A DNA stretch of 64,000 nt from contig NZ_AUIF01000029.1 in NCBI RefSeq assembly GCF_000423565.1, positions 1-64,000 of the forward strand, read 5' to 3'. The position numbers and the translations under genes are program-made. Position 1 is the first letter of the stretch; each line of letters starts with the position of its first letter. The stretch comes from Runella zeae DSM 19591 (GTDB lineage Bacteria > Bacteroidota > Bacteroidia > Cytophagales > Spirosomataceae). Of the stretch, positions 8,504-17,436 are shown piece by piece. The notes under the pieces were generated by a model. It had not been told where the DNA came from. It made no database searches and worked only from the letters and a program-made list of their open reading frames with translations.

Positions 8504-9892
8504 CTAACCAATCGGTAAATTAATAATAAATTTAGTACCTTTTCCTTCCGTACTTTCTAATTCAATGGTACCCCCATGCCCCTTCGTAACAATATCATAC
8601 GCCAGCGATAGCCCTAGGCCGGTGCCTTGTCCGGTGGGTTTGGTGGTAAAAAAAGGCTGAAAAATTTTAGATTTCACTTCGTCAGGGATGCCCATGCCGT
8701 TGTCTTCAATGCAAATTTCGACAGATTCTGGCTGCCTTTTGGTTTTTACCCAAACCGTAGGCTGATAGCCACTGCCTGCTATCTCGGGCCGAAGCGAATG
8801 CTGGTATACCGCATAAAAAGCATTGTTGATTAAGTTTAAGAAAACCCGTCCCAAATCCTGCGGTATTACTTCTAACTTAGACATGGTAGGATCAAACTCA
8901 GTGACCATGTTGGCGTTGAAAGACTTATCCTTGGCTCTTAATCCATGATAACTCAACCGCATATATTCATCTGCCAAAACATTGATATCTGTGATTTCTT
9001 TTTTGCCCGTATTTGCTCTCGAATGTTGGAGCATCCCCGATACAATACTTGCGGCTCGGCGACCGTGGTGGTTGATTTTCTGTAAATTTTGAATCAAATC
9101 ATTTAAAATTTCTTCTTCAAGCTCAGTATCTCGCTCAGTGGCCTCTTTTTTCCTTTCTTCTTCCAGCTCTTCTAACAACTCAACTGATACATCCGAAAAA
9201 TTGTTAACAAAATTCAACGGATTCTGGATTTCGTGGGCAATTCCCGCCGTAAGTTCGCCCAGAGAGGCCAGTTTTTCTGATTGAATCAACTGTTCTTGGG
9301 TCGCTTTTAGATTGTCGAGGGCATGTTGGAGTTCTTCCTTTTGTTTTAAAATTTCAGCCGTTCGCTCAGCCACTTGCGACTCCAAGTCCAGTTTTTTAGC
9401 TTCCAAAATACGATTAGCTTCTTCCTCTTGTTCTCTTTTGAGGCGTTCTTCATTGAGGGCTTTATCAAAGCTTTTTTGTTGGTTGCGCGCCATCAATGCA
9501 AACACAAACATCGAAAGTAGCGCCATACCTGTAGCGGAGTCAAAGATTTCTTCGTGCGATTTGTAAAATTTAGGCGTCCAATATTTGGCAAGATTATCCA
9601 TCAAGTATACAATCCCAAAAGGGCCAATCATCCAAAGCAACAAACGAGCTTTGGGGGTTTCGTTGCGAAGCAAATAGGCTGGTACAGCCGACATCGCCAA
9701 TAATCCAAAGAAAATGGGCGGAACCAACCATTTGATACTAAAAACAACTTGGAAACCTAGCAACCCAAATCCAATGAGTCGAGTATACTTTAATCGTTTA
9801 TCCCAGTGTGGAAGAGTTTCTTTGAGCCTCAAAAATTTTTGCTCAAACGGCAGAAGAAAAAACGCCACCAAGAAAGGATATACAAAGTTCAT
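8504..9892 (-). CDS. Sensor histidine kinase with short membrane input (first gene of kinase operon)
   Basis: A 462-residue kinase. Residues about 1-145 form four or five membrane helices with almost no periplasmic domain. A long charged coiled coil (about 150-205) follows, then HisKA (GELTAGIAHEIQNPLNF, His codon 9233-9235) and HATPase (DNGMGIPD, GTGLGLSLAYDIVTKG). The core matches the two downstream kinases, but the large periplasmic sensor is absent, so it either senses something in the membrane or signals through the coiled coil. First gene of the three-kinase operon; about 170 nt of non-coding DNA separate it from the divergent transporter gene, where the operon promoter must lie. Confidence 0.9.
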   Translation of the reverse strand: MNFVYPFLVAFFLLPFEQKFLRLKETLPHWDKRLKYTRLIGFGLLGFQVVFSIKWLVPPIFFGLLAMSAVPAYLLRNETPKARLLLWMIGPFGIVYLMDNLAKYWTPKFYKSHEEIFDSATGMALLSMFVFALMARNQQKSFDKALNEERLKREQEEEANRILEAKKLDLESQVAERTAEILKQKEELQHALDNLKATQEQLIQSEKLASLGELTAGIAHEIQNPLNFVNNFSDVSVELLEELEEERKKEATERDTELEEEILNDLIQNLQKINHHGRRAASIVSGMLQHSRANTGKKEITDINVLADEYMRLSYHGLRAKDKSFNANMVTEFDPTMSKLEVIPQDLGRVFLNLINNAFYAVYQHSLRPEIAGSGYQPTVWVKTKRQPESVEICIEDNGMGIPDEVKSKIFQPFFTTKPTGQGTGLGLSLAYDIVTKGHGGTIELESTEGKGTKFIINLPIG

Positions 9893-10060
9893 AGCCGAAA
9901 AATATTAAGGATTTATGATGAATCGTTGGCGATACACCTCACTTACCGTTGTTTTTTCTCCAATATCCGTATTTTTGTCAAAAACTGAAAAAGCTAAACG
10001 GTCTTTTCATAAACACTAGCTTACTTAACCCGCCGACTGTACTCGGCTAGAGAGTCTTTT

Positions 10061-13000
10061 ATGTTGCCTCACCCACTGTATCGTTCGTTAGGAATCAGAG
10101 CCGATGAAGTCAAAACCGTCGGACTGTTTTTTTTACATCATTTTTTCTTGGGGTTCGGCACCATGCTTATTTATGTGTCGGCCAATGTCATTTTGCTCGA
10201 AAATCACCCCGAAACGAGCCTTCCTATTGCCTACATGGCTTCGGCAGTGGGAATGATGCTGATTGGGAAGCTTTATACTTATTTTGAGCACCATTTGCTT
10301 CTCGACAAACTGGTCATCAGGGTACTTTGGTCGGTGATTGTTCTCACTGCCATTATTTTGATACTGGTCAATGTAGGACATTCTATTGCGGCAGCAGTGA
10401 CGATTATGGTGGGCTACCGTGCTATTTATCTTCTGACCAATCTCGAATTTTGGGGCGTATCAGCCGTAGTATTTGATGTACGCCAAAGTAAACGACTTTT
10501 TGGGGTAATCAGTGCCGGAGACATGCCCGCCAAAGCCCTCGGGGGTATGCTTGCGGTACTCATTCATGGTCATACAGAACTAATAGTACTGTTGTTTTTG
10601 GCGTTTGGATTCTTTTGGGCAGCGATGTACACGGCGGTTCTGACTTTTCGTTCACACCATGTTTCTACGGGACACGGCTCTGAGCCTCTTCACCGCAAAC
10701 CTCTCCCGCGACTTATTACGCAGTTGTTTGGAGGTAGCGAACTGATATTTGCGATGTGTCTGAGCCTGACGGCAGTCGCGATTATGGCCACGGGGGTTGA
10801 ATACGCGTTTTTTATCAATGTCAAATACAAGCTCCACAGCCAAGCAGATGTCATGAAATACCTTGGCGGTGTTTTGGCAATTACCTACTTACTCGCCACG
10901 TTTGTGAAACTTGTAGTGTCGCGCCAGACTATCGAGCATTTTGGTATCAACCGCGTACTCGCTTTGCTACCCATCGGAGGTTTAGGAGCGGCTTTGGGAT
11001 TGACGGTGGTGTTTTTGGGCGATTTTGACCAATCTATCCAACTCATCGCTTACTGTTTTGTATATTTAGGATTTGAGGTAGTACGTAGGGCATTGTTTGA
11101 CCCCGTATTTTTGGTATTGTTTCAGCCGCTTTCTACCCACCAACGCCTCAGAGGACATACCCTAGCCAAGGGTTTTTATGAACCTTTAGGGCTTGGTATC
11201 GGTGGACTGATGCTTTATTTGAGTCATCATTTGTGGCATGGTAGCGAGTGGTTTTTGGTAGAAGAAATCATCGTGGGAGCTATATTCTCATTGTGGTTTT
11301 TGTATCGTACTTATCGCCAATACGTCTCTACCCTCCAAGATGCCCTCAGCAAGCGTTTTGTAGCCGTAGAAGATTTGGCAATTCCGGACGAAGCGACTCA
11401 CGCCATTTTACGTAATCTCAAAAGTACGAAGCCTAAAGAAATAGTAAACGCCATCGAATGGCTCGCTCAAAATCGTATGCATGGAGTCTCCTCCGACAGG
11501 CTACAGACTTCTATCGGTGAGCTACTCACGTATCCTCACGACCAAGTGAGATTGAGTGCATTGGAAGCAATTGATAAGTTGGGATTGGTGATTAAAAATA
11601 GTCAATTACAACAAATGGCGTTGGAGGATGTGGCGCCTGCAATCCGGCAAACAGCAGCGCGTATCGTCAGCAAAGAATCCGAAAAGAATGGAATAGAACT
11701 TCTCTACAAACCTGACTTAATGGTACGCAAGGGCGCAATTTTGGGATTGCTCAAGCCCAACCCAACCCATAAATTTGCCCTTACGGCGCTTGAAGCAATG
11801 CGCCAAAACCCCAACAATAGGAGTCAGTTGGCGGTACTTGAAATCGTAAAAACGCTGCAACTAAATTCCTTTCAAGATTTCGTAAAGCTCTCATTTGAGC
11901 ATTCAGATGAAGAGGTGGTTGACGCCGCTATTCATACAGCAAGTGTTTTTCCGGCTACCGAATTGATAGAAAAATTGATTGACTTTTTGGCCGAAAAACG
12001 CCATTGGCGGGCTGCCGCTAGAAGCTTGGCTTTGCTCGAAAAAGAATCTCTACCTTGGCTCCAAAAACGCCTCTCTGCCGATGCCGATGTTGTTACGGCG
12101 CGCCGTGCGGTAGCTGCCTGCGCCCAAATGAAAACACCCGAAGCTTTTGGGTTGCTCATCGAATTGTTGCAACGCCCCGATGTATCGGTTCGTACGGCGG
12201 CCTTACAAGTATTACATCATTTTGATTCGTTCAAAAAGGAAGAAAAATTATTTAAAAAACTCCTCCAAGAAGAACTAATCTTAGCTCAAAGACTCTTACA
12301 TGCCCAAATAGAACCGCTCGAACAAGACCTCAAAAATAGTCTTACCTACGAGCAAGACCTTATCGTACAGCGTATTTTTGGATTCTTGAAACAGCTCTAT
12401 GACCCAGAAGCCATTTCAAGTACTCAAACGAGTATTTTGCATAGTTCACGCGAGCGTCGCGCCAATTCGCTGGAGTTACTAGAAAATATCGTCCCCCGCC
12501 AAGTATACGGAAGCTTGTATGCGCTGCTCGACAATGCTTCCGATGCCGATAAAATCCGCCTCATTGATGCGCAAATGGGTAGTTTTACGGCCAAAGAATC
12601 CATTAAAAATTACATTCTCCAAAACGGCCCCCGTATCTTTACCGACTGGACGATTCGTCTCACTTTAAGGGGAATGCCGCTCGACCAACTATTTAATTAT
12701 CCTGATTTACAACTCATGAGTCACTCTTCTAGCACCGCTACTGTTTCGATTACGGAACGCGTCATGGTTCTGAAAAACACGGATCTTTTTGCCGAAACCC
12801 CCGAAAACGTGCTCAGTAGTATTGCTCCTATCATGCGCGAAATAAGCTACATAGAAGCAGAAACGATTTTCCAGAAAGGTGACTTAGGAACAAGTATGTT
12901 TGTCATTTATGACGGAGAAGTAGGTATCTATGACGGGCATGTCCAATTGGCCACTTTTGGCCGTGGTGATGTATTTGGCGAATTAGCCCTGCTCGATGCC

Positions 13001-13177
13001 GAACCTCGCTCAGCGACGGTTTCTGCCCTCAGCGATGTACACCTTTTCCGCATCGATCAAACTGATTTCTATGACCTTATGGATGAACGAGGCGAAGTAC
13101 TCAGAAATATCATCAAGATTCTGTGTCAACGCATACGCAACCAAAACACCAAACTACGTACGCTTGCGAGCCGTTAG
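10061..13177 (+). CDS. NTT-like membrane transporter fused to HEAT repeats and a cNMP-binding domain
   Basis: A 1038-residue three-part protein. Residues about 15-430 hold roughly twelve membrane helices resembling the ATP/ADP translocase (NTT/Npt) branch of the MFS. Residues about 440-880 are alpha-helical HEAT-like repeats (for example PHDQVRLSALEAIDKLGLV). Residues about 902-1038 are a cyclic-nucleotide-binding domain with an intact phosphate-binding cassette: FGELALLDAEPRSATVSA carries the Glu and Arg that contact cAMP. NTT-HEAT-cNMP fusions are known from genome surveys of free-living bacteria, but their transport role is not settled. The gene stands alone, ending 4 nt from the convergent pirin gene. 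Transport gated by a cyclic nucleotide is an inference. Confidence 0.85.
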   Translation: MLPHPLYRSLGIRADEVKTVGLFFLHHFFLGFGTMLIYVSANVILLENHPETSLPIAYMASAVGMMLIGKLYTYFEHHLLLDKLVIRVLWSVIVLTAIILILVNVGHSIAAAVTIMVGYRAIYLLTNLEFWGVSAVVFDVRQSKRLFGVISAGDMPAKALGGMLAVLIHGHTELIVLLFLAFGFFWAAMYTAVLTFRSHHVSTGHGSEPLHRKPLPRLITQLFGGSELIFAMCLSLTAVAIMATGVEYAFFINVKYKLHSQADVMKYLGGVLAITYLLATFVKLVVSRQTIEHFGINRVLALLPIGGLGAALGLTVVFLGDFDQSIQLIAYCFVYLGFEVVRRALFDPVFLVLFQPLSTHQRLRGHTLAKGFYEPLGLGIGGLMLYLSHHLWHGSEWFLVEEIIVGAIFSLWFLYRTYRQYVSTLQDALSKRFVAVEDLAIPDEATHAILRNLKSTKPKEIVNAIEWLAQNRMHGVSSDRLQTSIGELLTYPHDQVRLSALEAIDKLGLVIKNSQLQQMALEDVAPAIRQTAARIVSKESEKNGIELLYKPDLMVRKGAILGLLKPNPTHKFALTALEAMRQNPNNRSQLAVLEIVKTLQLNSFQDFVKLSFEHSDEEVVDAAIHTASVFPATELIEKLIDFLAEKRHWRAAARSLALLEKESLPWLQKRLSADADVVTARRAVAACAQMKTPEAFGLLIELLQRPDVSVRTAALQVLHHFDSFKKEEKLFKKLLQEELILAQRLLHAQIEPLEQDLKNSLTYEQDLIVQRIFGFLKQLYDPEAISSTQTSILHSSRERRANSLELLENIVPRQVYGSLYALLDNASDADKIRLIDAQMGSFTAKESIKNYILQNGPRIFTDWTIRLTLRGMPLDQLFNYPDLQLMSHSSSTATVSITERVMVLKNTDLFAETPENVLSSIAPIMREISYIEAETIFQKGDLGTSMFVIYDGEVGIYDGHVQLATFGRGDVFGELALLDAEPRSATVSALSDVHLFRIDQTDFYDLMDERGEVLRNIIKILCQRIRNQNTKLRTLASR

Positions 13178-13181
13178 GAGT

Positions 13182-14081
13182 CTATGTTTTTTTGGGTTTT
13201 AAATTGGGAATAGGGGAAGGCAAAGGCACCAGATCGCCTTCTCCTTCAATCCTTGGAAATCGGTCGTTTTGCCAGTCTTCTTTTGCCTTGTCGATGAGGT
13301 CCTGACTCGTGGCTACAAAATTCCAAAAAATAAATCTTTCTTCCAGAAAAGGCTCTCCCCCAAACACATATACGGTGGAATTGGCTTCAATTGTAAATTC
13401 ACAAAGTTGTGGATTTTTGGCCACCAATATTCGTCTTGGTTCGTAGCTAATGCCTCCGTCTTCGATACTGCCTTCCAGAATATACATACCTGCTTCGCCA
13501 TAAAGTCCATGACTAATCTGGACGGTTTGGCGTGTAGGGCTTTTGATTTCCAACAAATACAGTTTACTATATACAGGCACAGGCGAGCTATGTCCAAAAG
13601 CCTCCCCTGCAATCAATTTATATTCAACCCCATTTTCTTGCCAAGTGGGTAGTTCTTTTGCCCCCACATGATGAAAAGAAGGCTCCATTTGCTCAAGTTC
13701 TTTGGGCAAAGCCACCCAAATCTGCAAGCCATGCAGGTGCTTGTCTGAATGACGCAGATATTCGGGGGTTCTTTCTGAATGCACAATCCCCTTCCCTGCG
13801 GTCATCCAGTTGACTTCGCCAGGAGCTACTTCTACTATCGTTCCGAGGGTATCGCGGTGCATGATGTTGCCTTCAAACAAATACGTCAACGTAGATAGTC
13901 CAATATGAGGATGTGGCCCTACGTCAATATTCTGATATTCTTTGAGATAAGCCGGCCCCATGTGGTCGATAAAAATAAAAGGGCCTACCATTCTCTTGCC
14001 ACGAAAAGGCAACAATCGTCCTACCAAAAAATTGCCAATATCGGCAGGACGCTCTTCAATAATCATCTGAACGTTTGACAT
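13182..14081 (-). CDS. Pirin-family protein
   Basis: A 299-residue bicupin of the pirin family. The N-terminal cupin carries the metal ligands in PHPHIGLSTLTYLFEG and the later HSERTPEYLRH; the C-terminal cupin (about 175-285) is the usual pirin C domain. Some bacterial pirins oxidise quercetin in vitro, others bind enzymes of central metabolism; nothing in the sequence decides between them. It is cytoplasmic. A short GNAT protein lies 15 nt upstream on the same strand, so the two probably form one transcript with the GNAT gene first. Confidence 0.92.
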   Translation of the reverse strand: MSNVQMIIEERPADIGNFLVGRLLPFRGKRMVGPFIFIDHMGPAYLKEYQNIDVGPHPHIGLSTLTYLFEGNIMHRDTLGTIVEVAPGEVNWMTAGKGIVHSERTPEYLRHSDKHLHGLQIWVALPKELEQMEPSFHHVGAKELPTWQENGVEYKLIAGEAFGHSSPVPVYSKLYLLEIKSPTRQTVQISHGLYGEAGMYILEGSIEDGGISYEPRRILVAKNPQLCEFTIEANSTVYVFGGEPFLEERFIFWNFVATSQDLIDKAKEDWQNDRFPRIEGEGDLVPLPSPIPNLKPKKT

Positions 14082-14096
14082 ATTATTGATTCTTTT

Positions 14097-14381
14097 TTAG
14101 GCTAACACATCTTGCCATTCGGGCATTTTTTGAAAATTAGCTTTGGCAAAAGGACAGAGCGGAATCACTTTGATATCATTTGCTCCCACATAAGCGACAA
14201 GCTCTGTTTGCAAGCGCTTACCAATCCCTTGCCCCTTGAGGCTGTCATCTACCTGCGTATGGTCAATGATGATTTTGGTGTCTCCTGCCTTGATATAAGC
14301 CATTTCGGCCAGTTTTTGTCCGTTCAAAATATAATCAAACGAACCGCCTTTGTCATTTTGTTGATGTTGAATGTTTTCCAT
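14097..14381 (-). CDS. Small GNAT-family N-acetyltransferase (YjdJ/NATD1-like)
   Basis: A 94-residue minimal GNAT fold. The acetyl-CoA loop is seen in KGQGIGKRLQTELVAYV, followed by the family's C-terminal CPFAKANFQKMPEW. The length is normal for the YjdJ/NATD1 group, which lacks the outer strands of full GNATs. The substrate is unknown. It starts the GNAT-pirin transcript; about 90 nt separate it from the next gene. Confidence 0.88.
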   Translation of the reverse strand: MENIQHQQNDKGGSFDYILNGQKLAEMAYIKAGDTKIIIDHTQVDDSLKGQGIGKRLQTELVAYVGANDIKVIPLCPFAKANFQKMPEWQDVLA

Positions 14382-14473
14382 TAAATTAAATGATTTGAAA
14401 ATACTAGCGAAGCCGCGATTTCTAGCTTTGCTTTCGATTATTGGTTTGACGGTTTTTGATCACTCATAGCATC

Positions 14474-15706
14474 CTATTTTATATAATATCTCCCCATAAA
14501 AGAGAGTGATTTGCTTATACTTCGATAATCTGGATAAGGAGTAAACCCATTTCCTAGCGTAAAACGCGCTTCAAAAGCCATTTTTTTGAAACGAGACCCT
14601 ACTCCTGCCACCACTGCTACTTCATGTTTTCGAAAATCTTCCCCCAATTTTCTTTTACTGCCTAACAATCCAACATAACTTTCATTTTTAATCATAACGC
14701 CGTTTGAAATCCCAGCTAACATATAAAAAGTAGGATTTGAGATTTTGAAACTATATCTAATCAAATTGTTGATACCGATATAGCTCAATAGATGATGAAA
14801 GCTTCTATCGCCATTCCTAGTTGTAAAAGTTTTTTGATAACGGTAAAAATAAACCTCATTTTGCAGTGCCAATCTCCCCCGAAGGCGAGGCGCTTGGTAA
14901 TTTAAAAATACTCCCGCAGTAGGTAAAGCACGCCATTCGTCACGAGAAGCATCATCCGAAATGTCTTTGTAAATGGTATGGTTTAATGCATTGACGTTGA
15001 TCCCTGCCATGACTCCCCATTCTAATTTTCCTTTTTCTCTTGTTTGAGTCGCTACCACTTCTGATGAGGCAAAACAAGCATTATAACTATCAATCACCTT
15101 ACTCAGTTGCACTATTTTATAAGACAGATTCTTGATAGGCAAAGACTTACAGCCATCAGCAGTCAGTAATCGAAGTTGGTCTTGATAAGTTGTAATGTGC
15201 AACGCCCCCTCGTCAATCATCGCAACATGATAAATCAAAGGTTCAATTTTATTGTCTTTGTTGACAATGAAATGTTCGCCCATTTCATTATCGGCAAAAT
15301 GATAGAGTGTGATTTTGCCGCTCGATAGTACCCTCATAAAAGCAGATTTGAGCTTCAAGTCTTTTTTACGATTGGCATATTTAGCAATCGTCCCAAACTT
15401 CGTTAGATCCATATCGCGTACGAGTTTTTCGAGTGTGATATCCATAGATACATATTTTTCTTTTGTATCTATTATCTCAAAACCCAGCAAATCGGAAGTC
15501 GTAAAAGTCTCTATTTCTTTATCCAAAGATTTCTTAAAAGAAATTTTGAGCGGGCTTTGGGTCCATTCTTGGTAATCAATATACCCTGAGATGGTATCTT
15601 TTGAAGAAGTATAAATTTCTCCTTTTACAAAATTAGTCTGAGAAAAACCTAAACAAGCTTTCAACAAAAAATATATCAATATGGTACTTCTGGTAGTGGA
15701 ATACAT
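14474..15706 (-). CDS. Probable outer-membrane beta-barrel protein, unknown function
   Basis: 410 residues with an N-terminal signal peptide (cleaves near ACLGFSQ). The middle (about 25-200) resembles a Bacteroidota domain that begins VKGEIYTSSKDTISGYIDYQEW, found before porin-like barrels. The C-terminal third (about 225-410) has alternating strands (WGVMAGINVNAL, LRGRLALQNEVYFYRY, RFTLGNGFTPYPDYRS) and ends in an aromatic-rich strand, like an OmpA/PorT-type beta-barrel. I do not recognise a named family beyond this. It is probably monocistronic and in the outer membrane. Confidence 0.75.
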   Translation of the reverse strand: MYSTTRSTILIYFLLKACLGFSQTNFVKGEIYTSSKDTISGYIDYQEWTQSPLKISFKKSLDKEIETFTTSDLLGFEIIDTKEKYVSMDITLEKLVRDMDLTKFGTIAKYANRKKDLKLKSAFMRVLSSGKITLYHFADNEMGEHFIVNKDNKIEPLIYHVAMIDEGALHITTYQDQLRLLTADGCKSLPIKNLSYKIVQLSKVIDSYNACFASSEVVATQTREKGKLEWGVMAGINVNALNHTIYKDISDDASRDEWRALPTAGVFLNYQAPRLRGRLALQNEVYFYRYQKTFTTRNGDRSFHHLLSYIGINNLIRYSFKISNPTFYMLAGISNGVMIKNESYVGLLGSKRKLGEDFRKHEVAVVAGVGSRFKKMAFEARFTLGNGFTPYPDYRSISKSLSFMGRYYIK

Positions 15707-15864
15707 AAAAATTTAGAACAATAAGTGGTGCAGAACTATCTACTTAGGCCAAACATACTCACTTTTTTTGAAAACATAAATTTTACAAATCTCTCATAAC
15801 CGATTGCGTTTGCTAACGTTTTTTCGTTATTTGAATTCAAACACTGCCTCCACGCTTCATTGCT

Positions 15865-17220
15865 ATGCATCACAGAATCACTTGGCTTACCCAAAAACTA
15901 AGAGATAGCCTCGAATGGCTACAATACAAAATTGTTAATAAAGAAGTACGGACGCTTACGCTTCAAGCCCTTCCTTTTTGGATTGCGTCTATCTTAACAG
16001 GCTTTGTAGCAGTAGCTTACGAAAAACTTTTCTCTATTTTTGAGCACTTAGGTGCTTTGTTGGTGATTCAATATCCTTGGTGGAGTTTTGTTTTTATTCC
16101 TGTTTTTTTCTTGCTATCATGGTGGTTGGTGTGGCAGTTTGCGCCTACAGCCCGAGGCAGTGGGATTCCTCAACTCATGGCATCGATCGAACTCGCCAAT
16201 CCTCGCCACGATACACGCGTTGATAAGCTTCTTGGGATACGAATTGCGATTGTCAAAATCGCGAGCAGTTTAAGTATGCTGCTAGGACATGGGGCGATTG
16301 GGAGAGAAGGCCCTACTTTACAGATTTCAGCTTCTATTTTTCGGTTTGTCAACCGTCTCCTACCTTCTTTTTGGCCTCCTGTATCGAAGCGCATCATGCT
16401 TGTGACGGGAGGGGCATCGGGATTGGCAGCCGCTTTTAACACTCCTTTAGGCGGAATTGTGTTTGTAGTAGAAGAACTTACCAAAACCCACATCACTCAG
16501 TTTCGTACCGCAGTTTTTGCATCGGTTATTATTGCGGGTATGACCGCCCAAGCTTTACTCGGCCCTTATTTATATTTGGGTTTCCCAAAAATCACTCCTG
16601 TTGGATTTTCTTTCGTGTGGGTCATCATCGTAGCAGGCATGGTATCAGGAGTGGCGGGGGCTTATCTGGCCAAACTACTTTTGTTTTTGAGTGATTGGAA
16701 AAACAAGCATTTTAAATCCATACCCCGACAAGTGGCATTTGTGCTAGGTTTAGGATTGCTTTTCGCTACATTGCTCTACCTCACTGGTCCTCAGACGGGT
16801 GGCAGTGGTAAAGACCTTATGAATCGTCTACTTTTTACGGATCACAAACAAGCCAAATGGTACGAATTTGCAGGGCGTTTTTTGGGTCCAGTGTTAAGTT
16901 ATCTTTGCGGAGGTGCGGGTGGAGTTTTTGCGACTTCTTTAAGTGCTGGCGCCACCTTAGGAGCACTTATTGCCCAGGTACTGCAAGTCACACAAACCAA
17001 TTACAATTTAGTCATTTTAGTAAGTATGGTAGGATACCTGACGGGGGTGACACGCTCGCCGTTTACTTCTGCTATTTTGGTCCTAGAAATGACCGACCGC
17101 CACTCGGCTATATTTTATTTATTGCTTGCTGCCATGACCGCCAATTTAGTAGGTTTTTATGTTGACCGTAAATCATTTTATGAACATTTGAAAGAGAAAT
17201 TTATGGGTGAGGCTAGTTGA
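15865..17220 (+). CDS. ClC-family chloride/proton antiporter
   Basis: A 451-residue ClC protein without the C-terminal CBS domains. All selectivity-filter segments are present: GSGIPQ (98-103), GREGP (146-150) with the gating glutamate E148, and GGVFATSLSAGATLG. The internal proton glutamate is also kept (E203 in FVVEEL), and this pair marks proton-coupled exchangers rather than channels in the well-studied E. coli protein. It sits in the inner membrane and would exchange chloride, or possibly another halide, for protons; residues specific for fluoride transport are not seen. Single gene; the start at 15865 gives a normal cytoplasmic N-terminus. Confidence 0.93.
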   Translation: MHHRITWLTQKLRDSLEWLQYKIVNKEVRTLTLQALPFWIASILTGFVAVAYEKLFSIFEHLGALLVIQYPWWSFVFIPVFFLLSWWLVWQFAPTARGSGIPQLMASIELANPRHDTRVDKLLGIRIAIVKIASSLSMLLGHGAIGREGPTLQISASIFRFVNRLLPSFWPPVSKRIMLVTGGASGLAAAFNTPLGGIVFVVEELTKTHITQFRTAVFASVIIAGMTAQALLGPYLYLGFPKITPVGFSFVWVIIVAGMVSGVAGAYLAKLLLFLSDWKNKHFKSIPRQVAFVLGLGLLFATLLYLTGPQTGGSGKDLMNRLLFTDHKQAKWYEFAGRFLGPVLSYLCGGAGGVFATSLSAGATLGALIAQVLQVTQTNYNLVILVSMVGYLTGVTRSPFTSAILVLEMTDRHSAIFYLLLAAMTANLVGFYVDRKSFYEHLKEKFMGEAS

Positions 17221-17324
17221 TTTTATCCTAATAGAAAACAAAACTATTTCTTTATAAATCAATGCATTAAACAAAGAGAAACCGTAGCGGCGGTTTCAAG
17301 AAACATAGTAAACAACTGGATGTT

Positions 17325-17375
17325 ACTGATAAAAAAACAACCGCCCGGCGAATCGTGATTTATCGTCGGGCGGTG
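17325..17375 (-). terminator. Rho-independent terminator of the giant surface-protein gene
   Basis: An 11-bp stem, GC-rich (CCGCCCGGCGA paired with TCGTCGGGCGG, one G-U), has a run of seven T on the minus strand just after it. It lies about 65 nt beyond the stop of the gene ending at 17437 and may also serve the ClC gene from the other side. Confidence 0.85.
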
Positions 17376-17436
17376 TATTTATGAAGGTCAACTTACTTCA
17401 GAGACCCACAACTAGCTAGTGGCTCTACTAATACAC

